Positions 26,847 to 35,357 of a stretch of 64,000 bases of DNA are shown piece after piece (the first letter of the stretch is position 1; each line of letters begins with the position of its first letter). The stretch is from Acetoanaerobium noterae (GTDB taxonomy: Bacteria; Bacillota; Clostridia; Peptostreptococcales; Filifactoraceae): positions 124,001-188,000 of the forward strand of contig NZ_FUYN01000005.1 of assembly GCF_900168025.1 (NCBI RefSeq). Reading direction: 5' to 3'. Position numbers and translations under genes: made by a program. The notes under the pieces are model-generated. The model was given only the letters and a program-made list of their open reading frames with translations. It was not told the origin of the DNA and did no database searches.

Positions 26847-27087
26847 TAAAATTATAAAGTGTTAGATCATATTTATTTTTGAAATGGTCAAAGATAACTT
26901 GATACTTAGATTTAGATAACATTGTATCTGTATTTCCATAACAAATATTTTTTAATCGTTCAGGATTAACATGCTGCAGTAAAGATAAGAAAGCGCCATA
27001 TTGCTTTGTTAAATGATTTACTTTAGAATAGAAGTAGTCATCAAGGTTATCAAAATATTTTTTTTTGCAATCTTTAAGGTTTTTCAA
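26809..27087 (-). pseudogene. 3' part of phage rep, separated from its 5' part by integration
   Basis: An open frame of 92 residues with only a TTG at its head and no ribosome binding site. Upstream the frame stays open through the right repeat without any start codon. In the repeat it reads TFKN-Q-LKN, where the left copy reads TFKN-stop in the rep frame. Joining the copies fuses the 271-residue Rep to this part in frame, about 364 residues. I therefore read it as the stranded C-terminal end of Rep, not an independent gene. Confidence 0.75.
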
Positions 27088-27103
27088 CTGGTTTTTAAAT
27101 GTA
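27085..27103. repeat. Right attachment site (attR), 19-bp repeat
   Basis: Sequence CAACTGGTTTTTAAATGTA, 18 of 19 bases as in the left copy. Outside the core, TTTAAGG also occurs beside both copies, but with different spacing. It lies 140 bp from the start of the neighbouring recombinase gene. Confidence 0.82.
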
Positions 27104-27243
27104 TATTTAGGGAATAGTTTGAATAGATTTTTACTTACAGTGCATTTTAGCGAATTATTACTATTCTGTTTAAATCTAGCTTATAATATACTTGTCACCT
27201 TTTATTGGTCTAAAAAAATTAACTTAAGCTGGAGGTTTATTTC

Positions 27244-28359
27244 ATGATAAAAATACATAACAAATCTGACAAACCAGATAATATTGTTGCCAAACAACAC
27301 CATATAATAGATAAATGTATAGAAATCGAAACTGCTCTGCCTCATTTTATGAAAGATTATTTTATATATTTAAAAAATGCAGTTTCTTTATCTACAAGGC
27401 TTGCCTACCTCGAAGATATAGAATTTTTTTTAAAGTATTTAATTAGTAACGATGAATCATACATACATTTAAATAACCTGTCTGAAATTACTATAGAACA
27501 ATTTTCTAAGTTGAAAGCTAGAGATATTAACTATTTTATTGGAGAATACTGTACAAGATACTTAAAATCAATAAATGGAAATGATTATTTATTTAAAAAT
27601 GACAATAGATCTTTAGCTAGAAAAAAATCCTCTCTATCCTCTTTGTTTAAGTATATGTATAGAAATAATCAATTGGAAAATAACATAACTGATGGTTTTA
27701 ATCCAATAAAATTGCCAAAACCTCAACCAGATGCTATAAAGAAGCTAGCAGTTGACGAGGTTGCCATTATGCTAGATATTGTATCCACAGGAGAAGGATT
27801 GACAGATAAAGAAAAAATATATTGGGAAAAGACTAAATTAAGAGATAAAGCTATTTTGCTTTTCTTTGTAACCTATGGACTTAGATTGTCTGAAATTCAG
27901 CAATTGAATTTGTCATCATTTAATTATGGCCGTGACGAATTTAAAATTTACAGAAAAAGATCTAAAGAAGCGTTAATGCCATTGAATTCAACGATAAAAA
28001 AAGCTTTAGATGATTATATATCCTGCGAACGACCAAATTCTGACTTACTTGATGAAAATAATGAGGATGCTCTTTTTTTATCCATACAAAATAAACGGCT
28101 AACAATGAAAGCTATCAGAGAGCTTGTAAAGAAATATACTTCTCTTGCTATGGGTACTACTAGGGATAAAGGGTATAGTCCACATAAATTAAGAGCAACT
28201 GCAGCAAGCTCTCTTATTGACTATGGGTTTTCTATTTATGATGTTAAGACTTTACTTGATCATGAAAATATAACTACTACACAATTATATTCAGCGCAAA
28301 GGAAAAATTTAAAAAGAGATATAATAAAGAATTTTGAATGGAATGATGAAAAAAAATAA
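27244..28359 (+). CDS. Tyrosine recombinase, Xer-like (first of two)
   Basis: A protein of 371 residues. The N-terminal SAM-like DNA-binding domain is followed by the catalytic domain with Arg in YGLRLSE, HKLRATA (His and Arg), LLDHEN and the nucleophile in QLYSAQ. GGAGG precedes ATG 27244. A promoter with TATAAT at 27182 lies upstream. It starts just outside the right end of the prophage, so it may be a resident gene whose promoter region was used as the insertion site, and it may also serve phage integration. The substrate site is unknown. Confidence 0.82.
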   Translation: MIKIHNKSDKPDNIVAKQHHIIDKCIEIETALPHFMKDYFIYLKNAVSLSTRLAYLEDIEFFLKYLISNDESYIHLNNLSEITIEQFSKLKARDINYFIGEYCTRYLKSINGNDYLFKNDNRSLARKKSSLSSLFKYMYRNNQLENNITDGFNPIKLPKPQPDAIKKLAVDEVAIMLDIVSTGEGLTDKEKIYWEKTKLRDKAILLFFVTYGLRLSEIQQLNLSSFNYGRDEFKIYRKRSKEALMPLNSTIKKALDDYISCERPNSDLLDENNEDALFLSIQNKRLTMKAIRELVKKYTSLAMGTTRDKGYSPHKLRATAASSLIDYGFSIYDVKTLLDHENITTTQLYSAQRKNLKRDIIKNFEWNDEKK

Positions 28360-28379
28360 AGCCGTAAGGCTTTATTTTA
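28353..28379. terminator. Bidirectional terminator between the recombinase and LysM genes
   Basis: AATAAAGCC and GGCTTTATT form a 9-bp stem around GTAA, with A and T runs outside. The LysM gene stop lies within it. Confidence 0.8.
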
Positions 28380-28694
28380 GTTGAAAGTACTTTCGATTGG
28401 AATGAGTAATTTTTGTCCTGGAATTACATTTAAGGATGTTAATTGATTTGCCTCTACTATCTTTTCGATAAAATCTCTTGTATCATCGCTCGGGTTTTTA
28501 TATCTAGTTGATATATCCCATAATGTATCTCCTGATAGTATAGTGTAGGTAGAATATGATATTTGATTTGCTTCATTATTCTCACCTAGTGAATATATGC
28601 TAAAAACAGTGGAAATTAATATTATTAACAATAATATAGTTATGTTAACTTTGCTATTTATATAATGTCTATTTTTTTTTCTTCTAGTTTTCAT
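28377..28694 (-). CDS. LysM-domain membrane protein, YneA-like SOS cell-division inhibitor candidate
   Basis: A protein of 105 residues from ATG 28694, with AAGGAGG upstream. Basic start (MKTRRKKNRHY), one membrane helix at about 15-35, then a LysM domain (YTILSGDTLWDISTRYK...VIPGQKLLIPI). YneA of Bacillus has this build, lies divergent from lexA, and stops division during the SOS response. Here too it is divergent from lexA with three SOS boxes between. The YneA role is inferred from architecture and position. Confidence 0.75.
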   Translation of the reverse strand: MKTRRKKNRHYINSKVNITILLLIILISTVFSIYSLGENNEANQISYSTYTILSGDTLWDISTRYKNPSDDTRDFIEKIVEANQLTSLNVIPGQKLLIPIESTFN

Positions 28695-28723
28695 TTTTAT
28701 CCTCCTTAGATATAAAACGTATA

Positions 28724-28796
28724 CGAACAGATGTTCTAATATCATTATACTAGAACGTCTGTTCGTTAGTCAATAGCAAATGTGAACAGATGTTTG
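28724..28796. promoter_or_regulatory. Three LexA-binding (SOS) boxes
   Basis: Matches to the Gram-positive box CGAACNNNNGTTCG lie at 28724-28737 (CGAACAGATGTTCT), 28752-28765 (AGAACGTCTGTTCG) and 28783-28796 (TGAACAGATGTTTG). They lie between lexA and the LysM gene and should repress both until RecA-dependent LexA cleavage. Confidence 0.88.
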
Positions 28797-28854
28797 TTTT
28801 TTTTGTTTCATATGTTATAATTGTTACTATAACAAAGATATGGAGGATGATATT

Positions 28855-29481
28855 ATGTATTCTAAAATAAATCAGAAGCAACTAGAAATATTATTATATA
28901 TAAAAGAAGAAATTCAAAAAAAGGGATATCCGCCTTCTGTAAGAGAAATATGTTCTGCGGTTGATTTAAAATCCACCTCTACTGTGCATTCTCATCTGAA
29001 TAAGCTGGAAGAGTATGGATACATTAAAAAAGACCCAACAAAACCAAGAGCAATTGAAGTTATTCTTTCGGATGATGAAGAAGGCTTTTATAGAAGAAGC
29101 TCAGTTGATATACCATTGCTAGGCGTAGTTACTGCAGGAGCTCCTATTCTGGCGGTAGAAAATATAGAAGAATTTTTGCCCATTCCTTCATCTTGGGTAA
29201 ATAATGGAACATATTTCATGCTTAAGGTTAAAGGAGATAGCATGATTAATGCTGGAATATATGATAAAGATACTATAATCGTAGAAAAAACTGAATATGC
29301 TAAAAATGGGGATATTGTAGTTGCTCTTATAAATGATGATGAAACAACTGTTAAACGTTTCTTTAAGGAAAAAAATAGGATTAGACTGCAACCTGAAAAT
29401 GAAGCATACTCTCCTATTTATCCTGAAAATATCTCTATATTAGGGGTTGTTAAAACACTTATAAGAACAGATGTATCTTAA
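28855..29481 (+). CDS. lexA: SOS response repressor LexA
   Basis: A protein of 208 residues from ATG 28855 (GGAGG upstream; an earlier ATG would overlap it). Winged-helix N-terminal domain YPPSVREICSAVDLKSTSTVHSHL, self-cleavage site TAGAP (Ala-Gly), catalytic Ser in GDSMI and Lys in TTVKRFF. It represses DNA-damage genes and is probably autoregulated by the boxes upstream. Confidence 0.96.
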   Translation: MYSKINQKQLEILLYIKEEIQKKGYPPSVREICSAVDLKSTSTVHSHLNKLEEYGYIKKDPTKPRAIEVILSDDEEGFYRRSSVDIPLLGVVTAGAPILAVENIEEFLPIPSSWVNNGTYFMLKVKGDSMINAGIYDKDTIIVEKTEYAKNGDIVVALINDDETTVKRFFKEKNRIRLQPENEAYSPIYPENISILGVVKTLIRTDVS

Positions 29482-29570
29482 AAATAAAACAAGTAGCTTG
29501 TAAAAAAATTCTATAATAAGAGCTTCGCGTATAAGGATAAAATAATTTTGATATAATCATAATAAAAAAT

Positions 29571-29600
29571 AAACCCACCTTGTTTTGGTGGGTTTCGTTT
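29571..29600 (+). terminator. Terminator downstream of lexA
   Basis: AAACCCACC pairs with GGTGGGTTT around TTGTTTT, followed by a short T-rich stretch. The 90 bases between lexA and this hairpin hold no gene I can see. Confidence 0.72.
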
Positions 29601-29671
29601 GTATTCATGAACTAAATACTTCTAAATTCAATAATGCGGGTATTTTGATTAAAACGTTATATTGGGATAAT

Positions 29672-31588
29672 CTAGAAGATGTTCTTTTTATATGCTAAAT
29701 AAAGCTCTTTAAGTAATTTAACTTTATCGCTCATAATTTTTTGCAAGTTTGAAACTTCGTTTAGGTCATTGAGAAGGATTTGACTTCTAATATTAGTAAA
29801 GATAGATTTTTTATCTACACTATCCTTCATCAGCTCCCATCTCAAAGTATTAATTCTATTCCAGTTAACAATATCTAAATCCGAAATTTCGTCATCATGA
29901 ACCTTAGAGCAATTTCTCACTAAATTCATATTGTCTTCTATTATTCTTCCTCTAAGCTCGTTAATCCACATATCGATTGTTGAGGTTTTGTATGAATCAA
30001 TAATAGCTTTTGTAAAAACCTCGCCCTCTATTAAAGTTTCAACTTTTTCAGGATAACTATCAAAAGCAATCACATTTTCATATACAGTAGCAGGAGGCTT
30101 TCCAAAAAGCTCAGATCTTTCAGATTCTGTGTAATGCTCAAATACGTCAAACTCGCTTCTGTACTCTCTATTTTTTTCTAAGTAAATTGATTCATCTCCA
30201 ACTTTTTTTGAAAATTCCGCTTCTAATTGCTTCAAGCTATATTTTCCAGCAAGTTTGGATATACCATCAAGCATACATTGATAGCAGGAAGCTAATACTA
30301 GATAAGTATTAGAGTTAGGATTTGGAGCTCTAAGCTCAAATCTTGTTGATAAAGGTGTTTCTATATCTTTTATTAATCCAACTAGGATAGATCTATTTCT
30401 AGACGGAAACTCTGGCGAATGTCCTAGAGAAGATACAATGCAAACAGGAGCTTCGAAGCCTGGTTTTAATCTATTTAATGCATCATTTGTTGATGTAACG
30501 AAAGGATTAATAACTTCGTAATTTTTAAGTATTCCCATTAATGATGAAAAGCCTATAGAACTCATGTATTCTTCTTTGAAATTTTTATGGGCAAATAAGT
30601 TTACTTTAGTGCCATCTTCAAGCTCTGCCATAATTCCTAGATGAGTATGCTCTCCACTACCAGCTACACCTTCTATTGGTTTGGCGGCAAATGTTACTTC
30701 TAAGCCATGGCTGTTAAATACGTCAAGAACTAAATGTCTTATAAAGTGCTCATTGTCTGCGCATTGAAGAGTGTTTGTATATTTCCAATCTATTTCAAGC
30801 TGCTCCATAATATGGCTTTGCTTTCCGCTTACATTGATTTGAGGTCTTACTCCTCCTACTTCTTTATGACCCATTTCTGGCTCGAAACCATATTTTTCCA
30901 TCATCAATATGGTTTTTTCCATTGCAGTTCTTACGGTTCCTTCTGTACGTTTCCAGTATTGCTCCTTAAGCGTTTGAGAAGTTGATAGTTTTTCTTCGTC
31001 TGCTTTGTCTTCTGGTGTTTGAACCCAAAACTCTAGTTCAGTTGCTGAAGTCATGTGTATAGTTTTTATTTTTTTATCTTTAATGCCAAGCTCGTCTTTT
31101 AAAGACTCGCTATTTTCTATGATTTCAAGACAATTATTTTTAAATCTTTTAACTGCTTTTTTTAGTATAGATCTAGAACAAACCATTTTGTTATTATGAA
31201 TTAAAAAAGCTGGTATTCTAAGGGTTCCGATAGGTAAACCAGTTATATGGTCTAAATGTCCGAAATTATAATCAACATGCCAATTTACCTTTAAATCTGG
31301 CAGAATTATAACTTTAGCATCATTTAGAGTAGCTATATTATGTAAAACAACACTTGAACCGTCAGTTTGAATTCCTAGGCTGAAGAAACTTTCCATGTCA
31401 TCAAGCATGGATTGTATAGGGATTCTTTCGTCAGTACCGTTGCCTTTTAGATCCATACCTACTAATGAAACGAACTTAATTTCAGGGTGGTTGCTAAGTA
31501 AAGTTTTTAAATACTCAAAATCATGGTTTTCTTTTTTTATTACATAAAGCAAATTGTCCAAAGGTAAAAATTTTATTTCACTAGGCAT
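29672..31588 (-). CDS. glnA: Glutamine synthetase, long clostridial form
   Basis: A protein of 638 residues, longer than the usual 440-470 of type I. Catalytic signatures are present: GMDLKGNGTDERIP and QTDGSSV near the N-terminus, AGSGEHTHLGIM (metal/ammonia site), and RFELRAPNPNSNTY. It makes glutamine from glutamate, ammonia and ATP. The extra length is C-terminal and helical. It ends about 75 bases from the lexA terminator and follows the lyase-like gene by four bases, so the two are co-transcribed. Confidence 0.88.
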   Translation of the reverse strand: MPSEIKFLPLDNLLYVIKKENHDFEYLKTLLSNHPEIKFVSLVGMDLKGNGTDERIPIQSMLDDMESFFSLGIQTDGSSVVLHNIATLNDAKVIILPDLKVNWHVDYNFGHLDHITGLPIGTLRIPAFLIHNNKMVCSRSILKKAVKRFKNNCLEIIENSESLKDELGIKDKKIKTIHMTSATELEFWVQTPEDKADEEKLSTSQTLKEQYWKRTEGTVRTAMEKTILMMEKYGFEPEMGHKEVGGVRPQINVSGKQSHIMEQLEIDWKYTNTLQCADNEHFIRHLVLDVFNSHGLEVTFAAKPIEGVAGSGEHTHLGIMAELEDGTKVNLFAHKNFKEEYMSSIGFSSLMGILKNYEVINPFVTSTNDALNRLKPGFEAPVCIVSSLGHSPEFPSRNRSILVGLIKDIETPLSTRFELRAPNPNSNTYLVLASCYQCMLDGISKLAGKYSLKQLEAEFSKKVGDESIYLEKNREYRSEFDVFEHYTESERSELFGKPPATVYENVIAFDSYPEKVETLIEGEVFTKAIIDSYKTSTIDMWINELRGRIIEDNMNLVRNCSKVHDDEISDLDIVNWNRINTLRWELMKDSVDKKSIFTNIRSQILLNDLNEVSNLQKIMSDKVKLLKELYLAYKKNIF

Positions 31589-31592
31589 CTAA

Positions 31593-32876
31593 TCACTCCT
31601 TGATTTTTTTTATATTATTATAAGCCATTAAAGCTCCCAGCTTAGAATGTTCGTATGTAATTCCACCTTGAAAGTATACGGTAAAGGGTTCTTTTATAGG
31701 TGCATCAGCACTCAGTTCTATTGAAGAGCCTTGTATAAAAGCTCCAGCAGCCATAATCACCTTGCTGTCATAGCCAGGCATATCCCATGGTTCTGGTGTC
31801 ACATATGAATCTACAGGTGCGGCAGCTTGTATTGCTTTGCAAAACTCTATTACCTCCAGTTCTGAATTCAGGCCAATTGCTTGTATTATATCGCTTCTTG
31901 CTTCATCGTACACTGGATAAACGTCATAGCTGCTATCTTGAAAAAGCTTGGAACAAAAAATTGCTCCTTTTAGGGCTGAATTTACAATACTTGGAGCCAA
32001 GAAAAGACCTTGTAGTGTCAATCTGTTGGTATTGAACGTAAGTCCACATTCTTTTCCTATGCTTGGGCAGGTCAATCTTTGGGAAGCGAGCTCCACATAG
32101 CTTTTTTTTCCTACTATATAGCCTCCGGTTATAGCTAAGCCTCCTCCTGGATTTTTTATTAAAGATCCAGCCATTATATCCACGCCGACATCGGTTGGTT
32201 CACGAGTCTCTATAAACTCTCCGTAGCAATTGTCAAGCATAATTATAACTTTGTTATTGATTGATTTTATCAAGTTACATATTTCTTCTAATGTATTTAT
32301 AGTAAGACTTTTTCTTCTGCTATATCCTTTTGATCTTTGGATATAAATCATTTTAATATCTGAATTAACTTTGAGGTGATTCACGATTGAATTTTTGTCA
32401 AAATCACCACTAGGAAGCAAATCTATTTGCTCATATTTTATGTTATAGCTTTTTAGAGACAGAGGATGATTGGTTATTCCTATTACCTCATCTAAAGTAT
32501 CGTACGGTTTCCCTGATATGGAAAGCATTGTATCGCCAGGCATAAGTAGAGATTGTAGACAAGTTGATAAAGCGTGAGTTCCATTTACTAATGTAGGTCT
32601 TACTAAAGCATCTTCAGTATTAAATACATTGGCATATATTTCTTCTATTTTTTCTCTTCCTGCATCATTGTAACCATAGCCTGTGGAAGGATTAAAGTGG
32701 GAATCGCTTAGTTTTGCATCCTGCATTGCTTTTAAAACTTTTAATTGGTTAATTTCTTTAATTTTATCTAACTCGGAATAAATTTTAGAAAGACTTTTTT
32801 CTATTGATGAAGCTTGATTAATTAAGTCATTCGAAATTCCAAAATAGCTATAATAATTATTCGATGATGTATACAT
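31593..32876 (-). CDS. PLP enzyme of the methionine gamma-lyase/aluminium-resistance family (YnbB-like)
   Basis: A protein of 427 residues. The family is recognised from ALVRPTLVNGTHALS, MLDNCYGEFIE and the PLP lysine region GSLIKNPGGGLA. Bacillus YnbB and clostridial aluminium-resistance proteins belong here; the reaction in vivo is unknown, although C-S lyase chemistry is expected. It is commonly found near hfq, miaA and glnA in Firmicutes, as here. It is transcribed divergently from the second recombinase. Confidence 0.82.
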   Translation of the reverse strand: MYTSSNNYYSYFGISNDLINQASSIEKSLSKIYSELDKIKEINQLKVLKAMQDAKLSDSHFNPSTGYGYNDAGREKIEEIYANVFNTEDALVRPTLVNGTHALSTCLQSLLMPGDTMLSISGKPYDTLDEVIGITNHPLSLKSYNIKYEQIDLLPSGDFDKNSIVNHLKVNSDIKMIYIQRSKGYSRRKSLTINTLEEICNLIKSINNKVIIMLDNCYGEFIETREPTDVGVDIMAGSLIKNPGGGLAITGGYIVGKKSYVELASQRLTCPSIGKECGLTFNTNRLTLQGLFLAPSIVNSALKGAIFCSKLFQDSSYDVYPVYDEARSDIIQAIGLNSELEVIEFCKAIQAAAPVDSYVTPEPWDMPGYDSKVIMAAGAFIQGSSIELSADAPIKEPFTVYFQGGITYEHSKLGALMAYNNIKKIKE

Positions 32877-32988
32877 TGTGCCCTCCTATATAAGTAATGA
32901 TTTTAGTATTAAATGTATGAAATTGCAATAAATTTTTTGAAGGAAATCGATATCAGAATGAAAGTTTTCTTTTTAGTGTAATTATGAT

Positions 32989-32994
32989 ATAATA
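32989..32994 (+). promoter_or_regulatory. -10 box of the second recombinase gene
   Basis: TATAAT, ten bases before the long palindrome at 33004-33035. A clear -35 box is not visible. Confidence 0.5.
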
Positions 32995-33005
32995 AATTCA
33001 AAATT

Positions 33006-33033
33006 AGTTCGCATAATACATATTATGCGAACT
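33006..33033. promoter_or_regulatory. Symmetrical dif-like site (Xer recombination site candidate or operator)
   Basis: Two perfect 11-bp arms, AGTTCGCATAA and its exact complement TTATGCGAACT, are separated by TACATA: the 11+6+11 build of a Xer core site. The right arm matches the Firmicute XerD arm (TTATGTAAACT, recalled) in 9 of 11 bases. It lies between the -10 box and the ribosome binding site of a tyrosine recombinase gene. As RNA it would fold into a strong hairpin. Confidence 0.62.
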
Positions 33034-33048
33034 AAACTGGAGGGTTAC

Positions 33049-34053
33049 ATGGATAAAAATTTTCTGATACAAATTAATAACAAAATAGATAAAGAAATAC
33101 CAAATGCTTTTAAAATGTATGTAAAGCTGTTCACGAATGCTCTTATTTCATCAGGAAAAAGCAACAACACTGTAGTTTCTTATTATTTAGATATAAAAAC
33201 TTTTTTTGATTACTGTAGCATAAGCGAAATCCTTTCGCAAGAAATCACAGATATAAGGCCAATACATATAAATTCATATTATACTCATCTCGTTTCTGTT
33301 AGAGACAATAATTCAATTTCAATAAAAAGAAAAAAATATGTCATGAAATTGTTTTTTGATTTTTTAGAGGAACAAAATGAGATTAATAAAAATCCGATAC
33401 CTAAAGATAGCGTTATAAAAGCAAAAATTAAAAATCCATATAAAGCGCCTACTTATTTAGAAATTGAAGAAATAAAAAAAATAAATAAAGCAATATTAGA
33501 TACCAATAAAAATGAATTTACAAAAATAAGAAACTTATTCATATTCAATCTTTTAATCCACACAGGACTAAGAATAAACGAAGCTCTAAATTTAGATTTA
33601 AGCGATTTTGAACAAGGTATAAATACTAATCGTCTCTATGTAAAAGGTAAGGGCGAAAAAGAAAGATATTTGCCAATAGAGCTAAATTCCACTTTTTTTC
33701 AAATATACGAAGAAGGATTTGTTTATAATTTTGCAGAAAGATATTTTACGTTAAGAAATAAAACTAAAACTTCTAATTGTGCGCTGTTTATCTCTAAAAG
33801 AGGAGATAGATTAACAAGTCGTTATGTACAAAAAAATTTACAGGAATTAAGATTAAGTGCTAATTTAAATAAAAATGTAACTCCTCATAAGCTCAGACAT
33901 ACTTTTGCTACCCACTTATTAAAAAATGGCACAAACATAAGATTGGTTCAAGAATTGCTAGGTCATAGCTCTATATCTACAACCCAAATCTACACACATT
34001 CAAACTCTAAAGACTTAGATGAGGCTATAAAAAAATTCACAATAAAATACTAG
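33049..34053 (+). CDS. Tyrosine recombinase, XerC/XerD-like (second of two)
   Basis: A protein of 334 residues from ATG 33049 (GGAGG upstream; an in-frame ATG at 33025 lies inside the palindrome). Catalytic residues are complete: Arg in [35 protein letters not shown] with the nucleophilic Tyr. The dif-like site directly before the gene suggests a self-contained recombinase/site pair, or autoregulation. Chromosome dimer resolution is a possible role; other Xer genes may exist outside the window. Confidence 0.85.
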   Translation: MDKNFLIQINNKIDKEIPNAFKMYVKLFTNALISSGKSNNTVVSYYLDIKTFFDYCSISEILSQEITDIRPIHINSYYTHLVSVRDNNSISIKRKKYVMKLFFDFLEEQNEINKNPIPKDSVIKAKIKNPYKAPTYLEIEEIKKINKAILDTNKNEFTKIRNLFIFNLLIHTGLRINEALNLDLSDFEQGINTNRLYVKGKGEKERYLPIELNSTFFQIYEEGFVYNFAERYFTLRNKTKTSNCALFISKRGDRLTSRYVQKNLQELRLSANLNKNVTPHKLRHTFATHLLKNGTNIRLVQELLGHSSISTTQIYTHSNSKDLDEAIKKFTIKY

Positions 34054-34080
34054 GCATCTTCCTAGTATTTTATTGTGAAT
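34035..34080. terminator. Perfect 20-bp inverted repeat at the end of the second recombinase gene
   Basis: Arms of 20 bp (starting ATTCACAATAAAATAC) enclose a six-base loop CATCTT; the gene's TAG stop is in the left arm. A/T-rich stem. It probably ends transcription from both sides, as hfq converges from the right. Confidence 0.72.
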
Positions 34081-34135
34081 AAATTGAAGTCTCAATTATG
34101 TGAAGCTTTTTCAGTTAATTATAAAGCAAGTGAAC

Positions 34136-34369
34136 TTATTCTTCATCTCCTACTTTGAAAGTAAGGACTTTAGCTGGGATTATAGTAGATACAGCATGTT
34201 TATATACTAGATTTTGCTTGCTATCTGAGTCTAGCAAGATTACGTAATTGTCAAAACCCTTTATAGTTCCTTTGATTTGAACTCCATTAACCAAGAATAT
34301 TGTTAGAAATATTTTTTCCTTCCTTGCTTGATTTAAAAGTTGATCTTGAAGATTTATTGAATTTTTCAA
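34136..34369 (-). CDS. hfq: RNA chaperone Hfq
   Basis: A protein of 77 residues. Sm1 motif [22 protein letters not shown] and Sm2 YKHAVSTI are both clear. It binds small RNAs and mRNAs as a hexamer. GGGAGGG precedes the start. Last gene of the miaB-mutS-mutL-miaA-hfq run, the common clostridial order. Confidence 0.96.
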   Translation of the reverse strand: MKNSINLQDQLLNQARKEKIFLTIFLVNGVQIKGTIKGFDNYVILLDSDSKQNLVYKHAVSTIIPAKVLTFKVGDEE

Positions 34370-34420
34370 AATTAGCCCTCCCTGAAATTTTATTTTATAT
34401 TTTATTATGTTAATACCTCA

Positions 34421-35347
34421 TTACGATTTATTATAATCATTAAGAATCTCCTCTGTCAATTTTTCAATATCTTGCGACCCTACGTCAAGCCATTTCGCAT
34501 CTTTATATTTTTTAAACCAAGTAAATTGTCTTTTAGCATATCTACGGCTATCTCTTTTTATTAAATCAACAGCATCATCAAGTGATAAATCATTAGTTAA
34601 ATATGAGATGATTTGTCTATAGCCTATCGCCTTCATAGATTGATGCTGGTTAGTCAAGCCTTTCGAAAGCAAATCTTTTACTTCATCGACTAATCCATTA
34701 TTTATCATGGTATCCACACGTGAGTTTATTCTATTATAAAGTATTGATCTTTCGAGAGATAAAATATAGATTTTACTATCATACTTAGAATATTTACTTT
34801 GAGCATTTTCAAAATTTGAAAAGTCATCTTTAGAATCTAATATTTCTAAAGCACGTATAACTCTTTTAGTATTATTAGGATGAATTGAATTAGCAGCCTC
34901 AGGATTTTTTTTAGCTAAAATAGAATATAAATATTCAGATCCTTGTTCCAAGAGAATAGTATTATATTGATTTCTTATTCCTGAATCTGGAGCTGAATTA
35001 TTAAAATCCATTTCGAATACTATAGAATTTATATATAACCCAGTGCCACCTACTACTATAGGTACTTTACCTCTAGAAAGAATGTCTTCAATTTTTTCTC
35101 TAGCAAGTTTAGCATAATCAGCTACAGTGAAATCGTCTTGTGGAGATACAATATCGATCATATGGTGAGTTATTCCAGATGATTCAGAAGCAGTGACTTT
35201 AGCTGTTCCAATATCCATCTGCTTATAGATTTGCATAGAATCAGCCGATATGATTTCTCCGTTAATTCTTTTCGCTAAAGATACAGAAAGTGCTGTTTTT
35301 CCTACAGCAGTAGGTCCAGCTATAATTATTATTTTTTTATTTTTCAT
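34421..35347 (-). CDS. miaA: tRNA dimethylallyltransferase
   Basis: A protein of 308 residues from ATG 35347, preceded by GAGGT. P-loop GPTAVGKT at residues 10-17, DSMQIYKQMDIGTAK and HHMIDI are typical. It adds dimethylallyl to A37 of UNN-decoding tRNAs; MiaB, encoded upstream in this run, then methylthiolates the same base. A start at 35365 would overlap mutL and lacks a better ribosome site. Confidence 0.95.
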   Translation of the reverse strand: MKNKKIIIIAGPTAVGKTALSVSLAKRINGEIISADSMQIYKQMDIGTAKVTASESSGITHHMIDIVSPQDDFTVADYAKLAREKIEDILSRGKVPIVVGGTGLYINSIVFEMDFNNSAPDSGIRNQYNTILLEQGSEYLYSILAKKNPEAANSIHPNNTKRVIRALEILDSKDDFSNFENAQSKYSKYDSKIYILSLERSILYNRINSRVDTMINNGLVDEVKDLLSKGLTNQHQSMKAIGYRQIISYLTNDLSLDDAVDLIKRDSRRYAKRQFTWFKKYKDAKWLDVGSQDIEKLTEEILNDYNKS

Positions 35348-35357
35348 ATTTACCTCA

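Larger units (their letters stand above)
21451..27103 (-). mobile_element. Integrated filamentous phage (inovirus-like), about 5.6 kb
   Basis: The element lies between two 19-bp direct repeats (21451-21469 and 27085-27103; 18 of 19 bases match). Nearly all genes run on the minus strand in inovirus order: rep fragment, small proteins, a probable ssDNA-binding protein, small membrane proteins, signal-peptide coat protein, large adhesion protein, two-helix membrane protein, Zot/pI ATPase, hairpin-rich region, rep. The repeat spacing of 5634 bp would be the circle size, within the usual 5-8 kb. No integrase lies inside; a host-side Xer-type recombinase gene starts 140 bp beyond the right repeat. 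Assignment rests on gene order, Zot, Rep and coat-protein features. Confidence 0.85.

Noticed and set aside
26809..27087. Independent 92-residue phage gene
   Set aside because: Only a TTG head without ribosome site, and the frame continues open upstream through the repeat; better explained as the stranded end of rep.
27065..27247. Plus-strand frame of 60 residues across the right phage repeat
   Set aside because: No ribosome site; it covers attR and the promoter of the recombinase gene.
27244..28359. Recombinase gene as part of the prophage
   Set aside because: It lies outside the right repeat, and no further copy of the repeat was found beyond it.
29482..29570. Possible small RNA gene between lexA and the glnA end
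   Set aside because: No convincing promoter with both boxes; only a terminator hairpin is clear.
33006..33033. The palindrome as an SOS box
   Set aside because: Half-sites are in the wrong order (GTTCG...CGAAC, far apart) compared with CGAACNNNNGTTCG.
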